Shown: positions 17,494-25,277 of the stretch, in pieces
How the letters are laid out: each line of letters starts with the position of its first letter
Position numbering within the stretch: position 1 is the first letter of the stretch
Assembly (NCBI GenBank): GCA_958352815.1
Contig: CATWQA010000005.1
Coordinates: 20,431-84,430 of the forward strand
Source: an uncultured Eubacteriales bacterium
GTDB taxonomy: Bacteria; Bacillota; Clostridia; Monoglobales; Monoglobaceae
Direction: 5' to 3'
DNA: 64,000 bases
Made by a program: the position numbers and the translations under genes
The notes under the pieces: model-generated
What the model saw: the letters and a program-made list of their open reading frames with translations, nothing else
Database searches by the model: none
Told to the model about the DNA's origin: nothing

Positions 17494-20301
17494 TTAGCGT
17501 CTGCGTTTAGGCGCTTTTATTTCTGTCTTTTCACGTCGCTTGGGTTTGCTAAATTTTGATGGCGTATTTTTATAACGAACCGTTTCAACGGTCTTCGTTT
17601 TTACAGTATTCTGATCATCATAAACCGGCTTTCCATTTGCATCATAAACCGGTTTTCTTTCAACTGCAGTGTCACCACGAATTGCATACCACTGACTTCC
17701 ATTCACATCCTCATATACTTGATAGTTTCCGCGAGGAGCAGTATATTGAGCTGTATCATAAAACATCGTACCGCTGCCGTCTTTATGTCGAACCTCAAAA
17801 TAACCATCTTGTCGTCCTCCGCCATCAACAGAAGAAACCTGCTGTTCATATCCAGGCATAAATGCCTGAAACTGTGCTTGATTATATGCTCCTGCAGCTT
17901 CTCCGGATTCAAACTCAGGAGAATTTGCATGAGGCTGCATAGCATACCAATCAACACCATTGGCTGATTGCATAACCGTATGAGGTGCATCAGGTTCTTC
18001 ATAATTTGCGCTGCTGTACCAAAGTGTGTTATTGCCGGGTTCTCCTGTTGCCTCAACAACACCATTTCCAACAGATGAATATGTTGTCCCATCTGACATT
18101 TCAGGGAAACTAACTTCTGTTTGCTGAGCATCTGCTGTATTTCCTATATACTGTGGAACCGAAACAGTTCCATCTGCAATGTCTGCTGATGACATTTGAT
18201 ACCAGTTGCTTCCATCATCTGCTGTTACAACCGTATGTTCACCTTCGGGTTCCGCATACATTGCACTATTATACAGCATAGAATTTCCGTCAGCAGAACT
18301 TGCTTCAATGACACCGCTGCCGTTTTGGCTAAATTCTGTACCTTCCGGCATAGAAGAGAACGAAACGCCATTGTCTCCGGTAAACTGAGGTGGTATATCT
18401 GTACCGGACATTTGATACCATGCATTACCGTCCGCATCTGTAACCACAGAATAATCACATTCAGGTTCTGCATACATCGAACTATTATATAACATTGAAC
18501 TTCCGTTGGTATCATTTGCCTCAACAACACCATCGCCAATAGCTGTAAACGAAGTAGTATCGTCCATTTCAGGGAATGAGAAAGGTTGATTTTCACTGCC
18601 CGTATATAACGGTGCTGCAATAGTACCATTTGCAATTTCTTCAGCCGACATCTGATACCATGCATTTCCGTTTTCATCTGTAAGAACAGAATGTGGTCCT
18701 TCTGGTTCAGTATACATGTTGCTGTTAAATAACAGTGAGCGTTCTCCAGGAGAACTTGCCTCAATAATACCTTCATCCGCAGTTCTGAGCATTGTCCCAT
18801 CAGCTGCATCCGGAAATGTCGCTGAAACCTTTGCCTTTTCGGAAATGTCTCCGCTGAACTCTGGTACAGAATAATACGAACTTGCACCATCACCGCTCGC
18901 CATTTGAAACCATTGACTCCCATCTGATGCTTTCACAACAGAATGGGGAACATCTGGTTTTTCATATTGAGCTGCATTAAACATTTCAACATTTGCCTGT
19001 TTACCGTCCGAACCGGTAGAAGTTGTAGAGATTCGTCCGCCGGTAATCTGAGTATTAGAAAGTTTTTTGCCCTCCATATGCGGCATATAATTTTTAAGAC
19101 TACGGTCAGCAATGTTTCCGGCAATTGTTCCTGATACATCTGCTGTTCTTGATGCAACTGAAGATATAGATTCTCCGTTTAATACAGCACCTCCACGAGC
19201 AGCTATACCTCCAAAAGCTCTGCCGACGAAACCTATGGTTCCACCCATGCCCATTCGAGTACCGCCATTTACAACAGCATCTCGAACATAACTATTTCCC
19301 TTGAATTTATTAGCAAAACCGCTTGCAAATCCTGCGGATGCAGCACCGGTTCCGGTTGCGGAACTTCCGCCTCTGAATACATTTCCGGCACTTCTTGTTC
19401 CACTGCCAATACCACTCACAACTCTCGCTGCCATAAGTAGTTCCATTCCCATGCTACTTCCGGTCTGCGCAACATTAAGTCCAAGTGATGCAAGGTAGCT
19501 GTCGAATTTTTGTGCTGTTTTAAGAAATGCTAGTGCACAAAACATCCAAAGAAAGATGCTGCCCTGACCTGTGGAAAGAGCACCGCCATTGCCAATGTAT
19601 TGTCCCATTGAGCTGTTAAATGCTCTTAAAAACCAAACATTCATTACAAGCAGTAGAAGCTGCGATCCAACCATGTGACACCATGATTTGAACACATTAC
19701 TTGTAGTTTTCGAGGCTCCCATTGCATATGCAAGAGGTGAAGTGTAGCACAAAACTCCGACAACAATATATCGCTCAACTGTTTCAAGCAGAAGTTTAAA
19801 ATAATTCCAACCAAGAGCAATTTCCAGTATGACAAGTAACAGCAATCCTACCACCGATACTACTGAAACAATGGTAGTTAACCCATTACTTAATGCTTGT
19901 TCCACACCGGCGAAGGTAAAGTCTTCACCTGTCATTGAAATATCCATCAGTGCAGTATAAGGAGCTGTTGCAATATCCAGCACAAGAGAAAACATAGGTT
20001 TGGCATAACCTATCAGTAATGCAAACAGAGAGCTTCGAGCCATAAGCGTTAACGGGTTTTCTGCTTCTGTTATCGGTCCTCCGAAAATTCTGAATAATTG
20101 CCATACTGTTATCAAAAATAAAATAGCCCAAGCTGTATATTGCATAACAGTAAAAGCTTTTTCGACAAAAGGAAAATATTCTTCCATTGCCGTCATATCT
20201 GTACCAAGAGCATTTAAAAACAATCCGGATACAGCATCCATTATGTCTGTTACAACACTGCTGATCCAAGTTACAATGCCCTCAAAAATCCAGTCAAGCA
20301 A
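17494..20301 (-). CDS. VirB6/TrbL-like polytopic channel protein with a repetitive C-terminal tail
   Basis: Residues 1-300 contain six or more membrane segments (for example VVSVVGLLLLVILEIALGW) in the layout of VirB6/TrbL inner-membrane channel proteins. A Gly/Ala-rich stretch (about 300-440) follows. Residues about 450-870 hold about six copies of a 60-80-residue unit with the pattern MYxEPxxxHSVVTDxxGNxWYQM..., ending in a Lys/Arg-rich tail (KFSKPKRREKTEIKAPKRRR). Start is TTG 20301 behind GGAGGTG. The tail is outside the family's usual core and may be a binding surface for other channel proteins, DNA or wall. The fold of the unit is unknown to me. Confidence 0.85.
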   Translation of the reverse strand: MLDWIFEGIVTWISSVVTDIMDAVSGLFLNALGTDMTAMEEYFPFVEKAFTVMQYTAWAILFLITVWQLFRIFGGPITEAENPLTLMARSSLFALLIGYAKPMFSLVLDIATAPYTALMDISMTGEDFTFAGVEQALSNGLTTIVSVVSVVGLLLLVILEIALGWNYFKLLLETVERYIVVGVLCYTSPLAYAMGASKTTSNVFKSWCHMVGSQLLLLVMNVWFLRAFNSSMGQYIGNGGALSTGQGSIFLWMFCALAFLKTAQKFDSYLASLGLNVAQTGSSMGMELLMAARVVSGIGSGTRSAGNVFRGGSSATGTGAASAGFASGFANKFKGNSYVRDAVVNGGTRMGMGGTIGFVGRAFGGIAARGGAVLNGESISSVASRTADVSGTIAGNIADRSLKNYMPHMEGKKLSNTQITGGRISTTSTGSDGKQANVEMFNAAQYEKPDVPHSVVKASDGSQWFQMASGDGASSYYSVPEFSGDISEKAKVSATFPDAADGTMLRTADEGIIEASSPGERSLLFNSNMYTEPEGPHSVLTDENGNAWYQMSAEEIANGTIAAPLYTGSENQPFSFPEMDDTTSFTAIGDGVVEANDTNGSSMLYNSSMYAEPECDYSVVTDADGNAWYQMSGTDIPPQFTGDNGVSFSSMPEGTEFSQNGSGVIEASSADGNSMLYNSAMYAEPEGEHTVVTADDGSNWYQMSSADIADGTVSVPQYIGNTADAQQTEVSFPEMSDGTTYSSVGNGVVEATGEPGNNTLWYSSANYEEPDAPHTVMQSANGVDWYAMQPHANSPEFESGEAAGAYNQAQFQAFMPGYEQQVSSVDGGGRQDGYFEVRHKDGSGTMFYDTAQYTAPRGNYQVYEDVNGSQWYAIRGDTAVERKPVYDANGKPVYDDQNTVKTKTVETVRYKNTPSKFSKPKRREKTEIKAPKRRR
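17690..18960 (-). repeat. Coding repeats in the VirB6-like tail
   Basis: About six diverged units of 180-240 bp encoding a Tyr/Pro/Trp motif (YxEPxxxHxVxxxxxGxxWYQM) followed by a Ser/Gly-rich segment ending SMLYNS. Amino-acid identity between neighbouring units is obvious, while the DNA has drifted. Confidence 0.8.
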
Positions 20302-20340
20302 ATTTCATCACCTCCATATACTGCCTGACAAGAGAAGCTA

Positions 20341-20700
20341 TTAACCTGTGTAATTTCCGCCTTGGATAAGGGGCTGCAGGTAAGCCACTACAAAACCAAG
20401 TGAATTAAGAACAATCCAGGTAATTATAATTCTTTTCAGCCAACTGGTTGCTTCATCAACTGCACGCTGATTTCTGGAAACCATTCTGACAACTAAAGCA
20501 ATAGCTGCAACTGTTACTGCAACAATTGTGCTTATTGCAACGATTTCTCCATAAACATCTTTCATGATTGTCGAAAAACGATTCCAAATTGTATCTGCGG
20601 CCAAAGTAGGCTGAATCGATACAATGATGCCGGATAGCAATGCCACCGCTGACCAGTATGCAGTTTGCAGCTTATTGCTTATACTTAACTGCTTGTTCAT
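20341..20700 (-). CDS. VirB2/TrbC-like small membrane protein (putative pilin subunit)
   Basis: A 119-residue protein with an N-terminal hydrophobic segment ending LAADT (signal-like, about residues 15-36) and two further membrane helices (about 52-72 and 88-110) joined by a short basic loop (RMVSRNQR). This is the size and topology of VirB2/TrbC pilins, and it sits first in the transfer operon. It starts 10 nt after GAGGAGG. Sequence alone cannot show that it forms a pilus, and many Gram-positive systems use the VirB2 position without a visible pilus. Confidence 0.7.
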   Translation of the reverse strand: MNKQLSISNKLQTAYWSAVALLSGIIVSIQPTLAADTIWNRFSTIMKDVYGEIVAISTIVAVTVAAIALVVRMVSRNQRAVDEATSWLKRIIITWIVLNSLGFVVAYLQPLIQGGNYTG

Positions 20701-20731
20701 GCTAATAACCTCCTCTCATATTTTCGGCAAT

Positions 20732-20775
20732 AAAAAACGCTGCCTTTATCAGCTACAAAAGCTTTAAAAGCAGCG
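20732..20775 (-). terminator. Attenuator-like hairpin in the transfer-operon leader
   Basis: On the minus strand CGCTGCTTTTA-N16-TAAAGGCAGCG (11 bp, one G-U) is followed by six T residues. It lies between the predicted start of transcription (about 20,802) and the virB2-like start codon, so transcription of the whole operon must pass it. This suggests attenuation or antitermination. Confidence 0.75.
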
Positions 20776-20808
20776 CTTTATTGTCCGGTCCCACTTTTGG
20801 ACGATACC

Positions 20809-20837
20809 ATTATAACACTTTTCCATTTGCTTGTCAT
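20809..20837 (-). promoter_or_regulatory. Transfer-operon promoter
   Basis: Minus strand -35 ATGACA (20,832-20,837), 17-bp spacer, -10 TATAAT (20,809-20,814). The -10 is perfect and the -35 matches 5 of 6 consensus bases. Confidence 0.75.
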
Positions 20838-20848
20838 CGGCATAAGTG

Positions 20849-20875
20849 TGCCAATTTTGTGCCAATTTCATGCCA
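20849..20875. promoter_or_regulatory. Three TGGCA direct repeats, period 11, upstream of the transfer promoter
   Basis: On the plus strand TGCCA occurs at 20,849, 20,860 and 20,871, exactly 11 bp apart and each followed by an A/T-rich 6-mer. On the minus strand this is TGGCA-N6-TGGCA-N6-TGGCA, ending 12 bp upstream of the -35. Spacing of one helical turn points to a multimeric activator or repressor. The adjacent ArpU-like regulator is the obvious candidate. Confidence 0.65.
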
Positions 20876-20885
20876 CAAATATTTT

Positions 20886-21521
20886 TCAACCTAACCCCTC
20901 CAGCAAAGTAAGCATTTCAAGCCAAAAATCAACATCTTTATCAGGAGCTGACCACAACCGAATTGAAAGAATTGTAATTGCCTGCGAACGAAGTCTGTAA
21001 TAATGACGGGGAGAGATATCAAGCCTGTATAAAATATCCGTGAGCACTAATTTTTCTGGTGTTATGTATGTTTGATAAATTAAATTATACAACATATCAC
21101 CGTTTTCCGGCTTTTTCTTAAGAACTGATAGGGCTTCATTCACCCTGTCCAATAAAATACGCGATTTCTGTATACCCTCAATTCGGCTTTCCAGTTTCTT
21201 ATTGCCCATAGAAACCTCAATGTCAATACTTTCAATCAGCTCATCCAATTCTTCAAACGGGCGATCAAGTTCTGCAGCAACATCATTCGGGAAACACTCT
21301 AGCATCCATGCTATCGTCCTGTAGTTTTTGAGAAGCATAAGTGTATTATGATATGTGTTTCTTTGCTTTTCCTGTCTTGCTGATCTTATTTTTTCATCAT
21401 CAATTTGATGATCGCCCAGTATCCCTCTTTTCGTCAAAAGCGTAATGAACGCATCTGATTGCACTAGAAGAAAATCTTCCTGCTGTTCATACATGGATTT
21501 ATTGTCTTTTTTGTTGCTCAT
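20886..21521 (-). CDS. ArpU / sigma-region-4-like transcriptional regulator
   Basis: A 211-residue protein. The C-terminal part (about 140-200: LTDILYRLDISPRHYYRLR, then QAITILSIRLWS) matches the helix-turn-helix of ArpU-type phage and ICE regulators, which resemble sigma-70 region 4. The middle is helical and acidic (EELDELIESIDIE). The start is behind AAAAGGAG. It lies 3 nt after the 346-aa gene and its stop is 11 bp from the TGGCA repeats, so it probably controls the transfer operon. That link is inferred from position. Confidence 0.7.
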   Translation of the reverse strand: MSNKKDNKSMYEQQEDFLLVQSDAFITLLTKRGILGDHQIDDEKIRSARQEKQRNTYHNTLMLLKNYRTIAWMLECFPNDVAAELDRPFEELDELIESIDIEVSMGNKKLESRIEGIQKSRILLDRVNEALSVLKKKPENGDMLYNLIYQTYITPEKLVLTDILYRLDISPRHYYRLRSQAITILSIRLWSAPDKDVDFWLEMLTLLEGLG

Positions 21522-21523
21522 AT

Positions 21524-22564
21524 CTAAATTCTCCTTTTAATTTTCTTAGTATGTTCGTGAATACAAGGTCCACGAATATTTGTTAAGTATATAACTGAAG
21601 TATACCCCTTATATACATTACCGCAGTCATATATACAGTTCTTACAATTCCAACAGTGAGAAATATACGCGCGTATTATAGGGCTAAAATCTGCAACGCG
21701 ATTTTCTGAAATATTAGAAACTATTTCTTGTGTAATCCTTTTACTATACCACGCAACAAGCTTATTGATGTGTTCATGATCTCTTGTGGTTTTATATGTA
21801 TTTGTTCCTAAAATACGTATTTTATTCAGTATACGTATAATCTCGTTTTCTGTCGGAAGTGAAACCTCTTTATTTATAGGATAATGTTTATTATAAATGA
21901 GACATCCAAAAGAGCCTGGTAAACGATATAGAGAGAAGACACCCCCATGTTTTTTAAGAAATCTCCATACCTTTGTTTTTTCCCAACCCCAACGCTGTCC
22001 CAAGGTTTCCAATGTCAATATAGCACCGTATTTTCCATACTGAACACTTGGTGCTAAAAAAGAAAACGCATTATTGGGATCTTCAAATACTGTGTGACAC
22101 CATAAATCCAACCATGCGTCTGATTCTTCAAATATATAGTTTTTTTCTGTGAGTCGCTCTGTTATATTACGGGGAAGGCAAAGGAATCCATAGTCCTGTG
22201 TAGCATACACATTTCCACCCATGCATTCTTTGCCTGAGCATTTTATTACCCAATCACATATTTTATATGTAAGTTTCTTTGTAGTTTTATCAATCGTATA
22301 AGTAATATAACCAAGTTCAGATAGTCTATTAAGCATTGTAAGCGCTTCTGAGCGCTTTTTGACGCCAAGTATACTCTTTACGCCTACAACGCCTCCTGAC
22401 CATTCACCGGCGTTTACATCGTTTGTATAGCCACAATATTGAGTTTGTCCCTTACGAAATGCTGCACGAGATGCAAGACGTGCCCATGCACCCATTAACC
22501 CCTTGCCCTGAGGTAGGTGAGAACGCATCAGTTTCACCCATTCATATTTCATTAAGCATTTCAT
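21524..22564 (-). CDS. Winged-helix, Cys-rich C-terminal ICE protein (346 aa)
   Basis: Residues about 50-110 (VKKRSEALTMLNRLSELGYI) and 185-225 (LGQRWGWEKTKVWRFLKKHG) look like two winged-helix or replication-initiator-type DNA-binding segments. The C-terminus holds a Cys/His cluster (HCWNCKNCIYDCG, then PCIHEH) able to bind zinc. GAGGAGGT precedes the ATG by 6 nt. It follows the integrase after a terminator hairpin. The overall layout resembles ICE replication or DnaD-like proteins, but I do not recognise the family. It may act in element replication or excision control. Confidence 0.65.
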   Translation of the reverse strand: MKCLMKYEWVKLMRSHLPQGKGLMGAWARLASRAAFRKGQTQYCGYTNDVNAGEWSGGVVGVKSILGVKKRSEALTMLNRLSELGYITYTIDKTTKKLTYKICDWVIKCSGKECMGGNVYATQDYGFLCLPRNITERLTEKNYIFEESDAWLDLWCHTVFEDPNNAFSFLAPSVQYGKYGAILTLETLGQRWGWEKTKVWRFLKKHGGVFSLYRLPGSFGCLIYNKHYPINKEVSLPTENEIIRILNKIRILGTNTYKTTRDHEHINKLVAWYSKRITQEIVSNISENRVADFSPIIRAYISHCWNCKNCIYDCGNVYKGYTSVIYLTNIRGPCIHEHTKKIKRRI

Positions 22565-22581
22565 GTGGGACCTCCTCTTTA

Positions 22582-22616
22582 TATAAAAATAGAGTAATGT
22601 TCTAAAACATTACTCT
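22582..22616 (-). terminator. Integrase terminator
   Basis: Perfect 11-bp inverted repeat AGAGTAATGTT / AACATTACTCT with a 4-nt loop, followed on the minus strand by ATTTTTATAT. It lies 18 bp after the integrase stop. Confidence 0.8.
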
Positions 22617-22633
22617 ACAGTTAGTTATAATAT

Positions 22634-23845
22634 TTAATTTACTACCAATACTGGTTTAATATTGTCATCCGTGAATTGATTAAAAGTTACTGAAGATTCA
22701 AGTGCATTTTTAGCTATAACTCCCATTTTCTCCGTTACATGTGTATAATACCTTAATGTAAATTCAAGTTTTGAATGTCCAAGCATTTCTTGGACATATC
22801 GTGGGCTTATTCCGCTTTCCGCCAAGATAGTGGCATATGTATGCCTTAAATTATGAAATTTGAAATCAATGCCTAACTCAGTTTTTATTGTACGTGACAT
22901 AAATTTAATACTATTTGTGGTCAACATTTCTCCATTGACTTTTACATTTACAAAATCAGTTACTTCAATGAGTTTTTCCTTATTTTTTATTAATCTTTCA
23001 GTTACAAAATTTCTTTTATACCCATCTTTATAGAGAGTCCTATTTTCTTCATGTGCTTTTCTCAATTTTATTAAATAATTGCAAAAGCTGTCAGTGATAT
23101 TCACGCTTCTATACGCATTTTTTGTTTTTAATGGACAGAAGCACCACTTTTTATCTTGAAAAAGGAGTTGCTTTGATATTTTAATTTTTTTATTTTCAAA
23201 ATCAATATCTTCCCATCGTAACGCAAAAACCTCACTTTCCCTTAATCCTGTATTTAATGCTATATAGTATGCTACAATTATATTGGTACTTTGCAATCTT
23301 TCTTCCATAGCTTTAAGTTCTTCACGACTATATGCCCTGATATCTCCTACATGTCTCGGATCGGGAGGAGCGATAACATCTGAAAAGATATTTTTCTTTG
23401 TATATTTCCGCTTATATGCAAAGCTAAATAAAACCTTTAAAAACTTAAAAAATCCTTTTACATATTCTTCACTATAACAAATAGATTTCTCATTTATAAA
23501 GTCATTAATCATGCTCGCACTTATTTGATAGACATAATATTTACCGAGCGCAGGATGTAAATGGTTTTTATATAAGGATTTATATCTGACTATTGTTGCA
23601 TATGCTCTCGTCGCTGGGGCTTCTTTTTCAATGAATTCATTATACACCTCCTCAAATGTGATTTTCTTATTTTCAACATAGTCACCAGTGCAATTATAAT
23701 TATATATAGCCTCATGCATAGCAGCGGTAGCTTCTTTTTTTGTTTTGTATCCACTGCGTTCTATTTGACTGCGTTTTCCGTTAATAACACCTAAATCAAT
23801 TCTGTATGACCATGTAGCACCTTTTTTCCGTACACTTCCTTTCAT
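22634..23845 (-). CDS. int: Tyrosine recombinase (ICE integrase)
   Basis: A 403-residue site-specific recombinase that inserts and excises the element. It has an N-terminal AP2-like arm-binding domain (GATWSYRIDLG), a SAM-like core-binding domain (about 65-165) and a C-terminal catalytic domain. Visible catalytic residues are Arg in TGLRESE (about 197), Lys in LKTKNAYRS, His-x-x-Arg in HNLRHTYAT, His in LGHSK and the nucleophile in RYYTH. ATG 23,845 is preceded by AGGAGG; the longer frame starts before this site. Gene and element end are adjacent, as is usual for Tn916-class elements. All key residues are present, so it should be active. Confidence 0.95.
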   Translation of the reverse strand: MKGSVRKKGATWSYRIDLGVINGKRSQIERSGYKTKKEATAAMHEAIYNYNCTGDYVENKKITFEEVYNEFIEKEAPATRAYATIVRYKSLYKNHLHPALGKYYVYQISASMINDFINEKSICYSEEYVKGFFKFLKVLFSFAYKRKYTKKNIFSDVIAPPDPRHVGDIRAYSREELKAMEERLQSTNIIVAYYIALNTGLRESEVFALRWEDIDFENKKIKISKQLLFQDKKWCFCPLKTKNAYRSVNITDSFCNYLIKLRKAHEENRTLYKDGYKRNFVTERLIKNKEKLIEVTDFVNVKVNGEMLTTNSIKFMSRTIKTELGIDFKFHNLRHTYATILAESGISPRYVQEMLGHSKLEFTLRYYTHVTEKMGVIAKNALESSVTFNQFTDDNIKPVLVVN

Positions 23846-24067
23846 AGTAAGACCTCCTATGTACATTCTTTATAAATTATTTTATCAAATTAGCAGCAGA
23901 GATCTTAAGTTTTGATAGAAAAATTTTTTCCCACGAAAAAAACATTTTGACACCCCGCAAACCCGCATAAACACTGAGGTTTCAGGGGTTTTCGTGGGAA
24001 AAATCAAAAACACGGTCAATTTTGATGGCTTTTCCCACGGATTTCCCACGAGACAAAAAAATACGGA
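23846..24067. other. Candidate ICE right end / integrase arm-site region
   Basis: Noncoding DNA just upstream of int with four copies of TTTCCCACG: 23,927-23,935, 23,993-24,001 (inverted), 24,031-24,039 and 24,042-24,050. Repeated short motifs beside an integrase gene are typical arm-type binding sites. The core crossover site cannot be identified without the other end. Confidence 0.55.
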
Positions 24068-24071
24068 AAAA

Positions 24072-24110
24072 TATAAAAAAACACGATTAGCGAAAATTTA
24101 CTAATCGTGT
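24072..24110 (-). terminator. Terminator downstream of rubrerythrin
   Basis: Perfect 10-bp inverted repeat ACACGATTAG / CTAATCGTGT with a 10-nt loop, followed on the minus strand by a run of T residues. It lies 78 bp beyond the rubrerythrin stop. Whether it is chromosomal or part of the element is unclear. Confidence 0.75.
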
Positions 24111-24187
24111 TTCAAGACCAAGTATCATAAAGCCTTATTTTAAGCCATTCTCAGAGTATATCTATTCGTATTTATTTGTATCTACGA

Positions 24188-24736
24188 TTAACCAAAATAT
24201 CTCTTTAAAAGACCTTCAAAGCCTTTTCCATGTCTTGCTTCGTCCTTAGCCATCTCGTGAACTGTGTCATGAATTGCGTCATAGCCCAGCTCCTTAGCCT
24301 TCTTAGCAATGTCCAGCTTGCCTGCTGTTGCACCGCACTCAGCGTCACGTCTGAGCTCAAGGTTCTTCTTTGTGTCAGCGTATACAACTTCGCCCAGAAG
24401 CTCTGCAAACTTTGCAGCGTGCTCAGCCTCTTCATAAGCTGCCTGCTGATAGAAAGCGCCGATCTCGGGATAACCCTCGCGGATAGCCTGTCTGCTCATT
24501 GCCAGGTACATACCAACCTCTGTGCACTCGCCCTCGAAGTTAGCCTTAAGACCTTCGTAGATTTCGGGATCGATCTGATCCTTTGCGCCAACGCCGATAA
24601 CGTGCTCACAAGCCCATGTTATCTCGCCTGTCTGCTCCTTGAAAACACTTGCGGGAGCCTTACACTGAGGACACTGCTCCGGAGGTGTTTCTCCCTCATA
24701 AATATAACCGCATACTCCACATACCCACTTTTTCAT
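24188..24736 (-). CDS. rbr: Reverse rubrerythrin (NADH peroxidase terminal component)
   Basis: A 182-residue protein with the rubredoxin domain first ([10 protein letters not shown] and CPQCKAP, residues 6-27) and the diiron four-helix domain after (Glu ligands in [20 protein letters not shown], and [10 protein letters not shown]). This order is the reverse of classic rubrerythrin and matches the oxygen-inducible reverse rubrerythrins of Clostridium acetobutylicum, which reduce hydrogen peroxide using rubredoxin-linked electrons. It lies 57 nt behind perR with no obvious promoter between, so it is probably in the PerR operon. ATG follows GGAGG. Confidence 0.95.
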   Translation of the reverse strand: MKKWVCGVCGYIYEGETPPEQCPQCKAPASVFKEQTGEITWACEHVIGVGAKDQIDPEIYEGLKANFEGECTEVGMYLAMSRQAIREGYPEIGAFYQQAAYEEAEHAAKFAELLGEVVYADTKKNLELRRDAECGATAGKLDIAKKAKELGYDAIHDTVHEMAKDEARHGKGFEGLLKRYFG

Positions 24737-24793
24737 AATTACATTACCTCCATAAATAAAATCTATAATATTTTTAATTTTTTTCTTAATTTT

Positions 24794-25171
24794 CTAATCA
24801 TTTCCGCAGCTGTGGCAAACGCCGTAGAACATAAGAGTGTGATATTCAATCGTTCCGTCCACATCGGAACCGCATTTTTCATCGATACTCCTGTCATACT
24901 CGTCAGCAACGTCGTAAACACGACGGCATTTCCTGCAAACGAAATGATTGTGTGGCTGAGACTTGCCGTCATAATGACTTTGGTCAAAGCCTACATCAAT
25001 TTTGGTTATCTCACCTGTCGATGTGAGCAGGTTGAGATTTCTGTATACTGTTCCGAGACTGATGTTGGGAATCTTTTTACGAACCTCATCATATATAGTA
25101 TCGGCAGTGGGATGGGACGTTGTTGAGCAGAGAAATTCCAAAATGGCGTCCCTCTGTTTGCTGCGCTTCAT
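24794..25171 (-). CDS. perR: Fur-family peroxide regulator PerR
   Basis: A 125-residue metalloregulator. The winged helix is residues about 1-75 (PTADTIYDEV, SLGTVYRNL). The dimerisation domain has HNHFVCRKC and a C-terminal CHSC, the structural Cys4 zinc site. His and Asp residues of the regulatory site (FDQSHYDG) favour PerR over Fur, and the coupling with rubrerythrin supports that. The start is behind GGAGGC. Its own promoter carries a perfect PerR-box-like palindrome, so it is likely autorepressed. Confidence 0.9.
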   Translation of the reverse strand: MKRSKQRDAILEFLCSTTSHPTADTIYDEVRKKIPNISLGTVYRNLNLLTSTGEITKIDVGFDQSHYDGKSQPHNHFVCRKCRRVYDVADEYDRSIDEKCGSDVDGTIEYHTLMFYGVCHSCGND

Positions 25172-25194
25172 TGCACTGCCTCCAATCTTGAAAT

Positions 25195-25241
25195 AGTAAT
25201 CATTACTGTTTTATAATACATCAACAAAATTGGTTTGTCAA
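25195..25241 (-). promoter_or_regulatory. perR promoter with operator palindrome
   Basis: Minus strand -35 TTGACA (25,236-25,241), 17-bp spacer, -10 TATTAT (25,213-25,218). The perfect palindrome AGTAATCATTACT (25,195-25,207) lies just downstream of the -10 and covers the start of transcription. It resembles the PerR box TTATAATNATTATAA. Confidence 0.8.
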
Positions 25242-25277
25242 TAGTTTTTTTAAAATTTTTTCAGGAAATTTTTATTT

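Larger units (their letters stand above)
576..24050 (-). mobile_element. Integrative and conjugative element, right-hand part
   Basis: Sixteen consecutive minus-strand genes, including a complete integrase and the T4SS set VirB2-, VirB3- (PrgI), VirB4-, VirB6-like, wall hydrolase and VirD4. The right end should lie in the noncoding 23,846-24,187, since rubrerythrin and perR beyond it are chromosomal. No relaxase and no left attachment site can be seen, so the element probably extends beyond position 1. The tract looks more A+T-rich than the core genes to its right. Confidence 0.8.

Noticed and set aside
17690..18960. CRISPR-like direct repeats
   Set aside because: The repeats are long, diverged and in frame within one coding sequence; there are no uniform spacers.
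24111..24187. tRNA gene as ICE target
   Set aside because: No cloverleaf or conserved T-arm sequence is present between the terminator and rubrerythrin.
24230..25126. 298-codon plus-strand ORF opposite rbr and perR
   Set aside because: It lies antisense to two clearly conserved genes, is Cys/Leu-rich as expected for a mirror frame, and has no SD.
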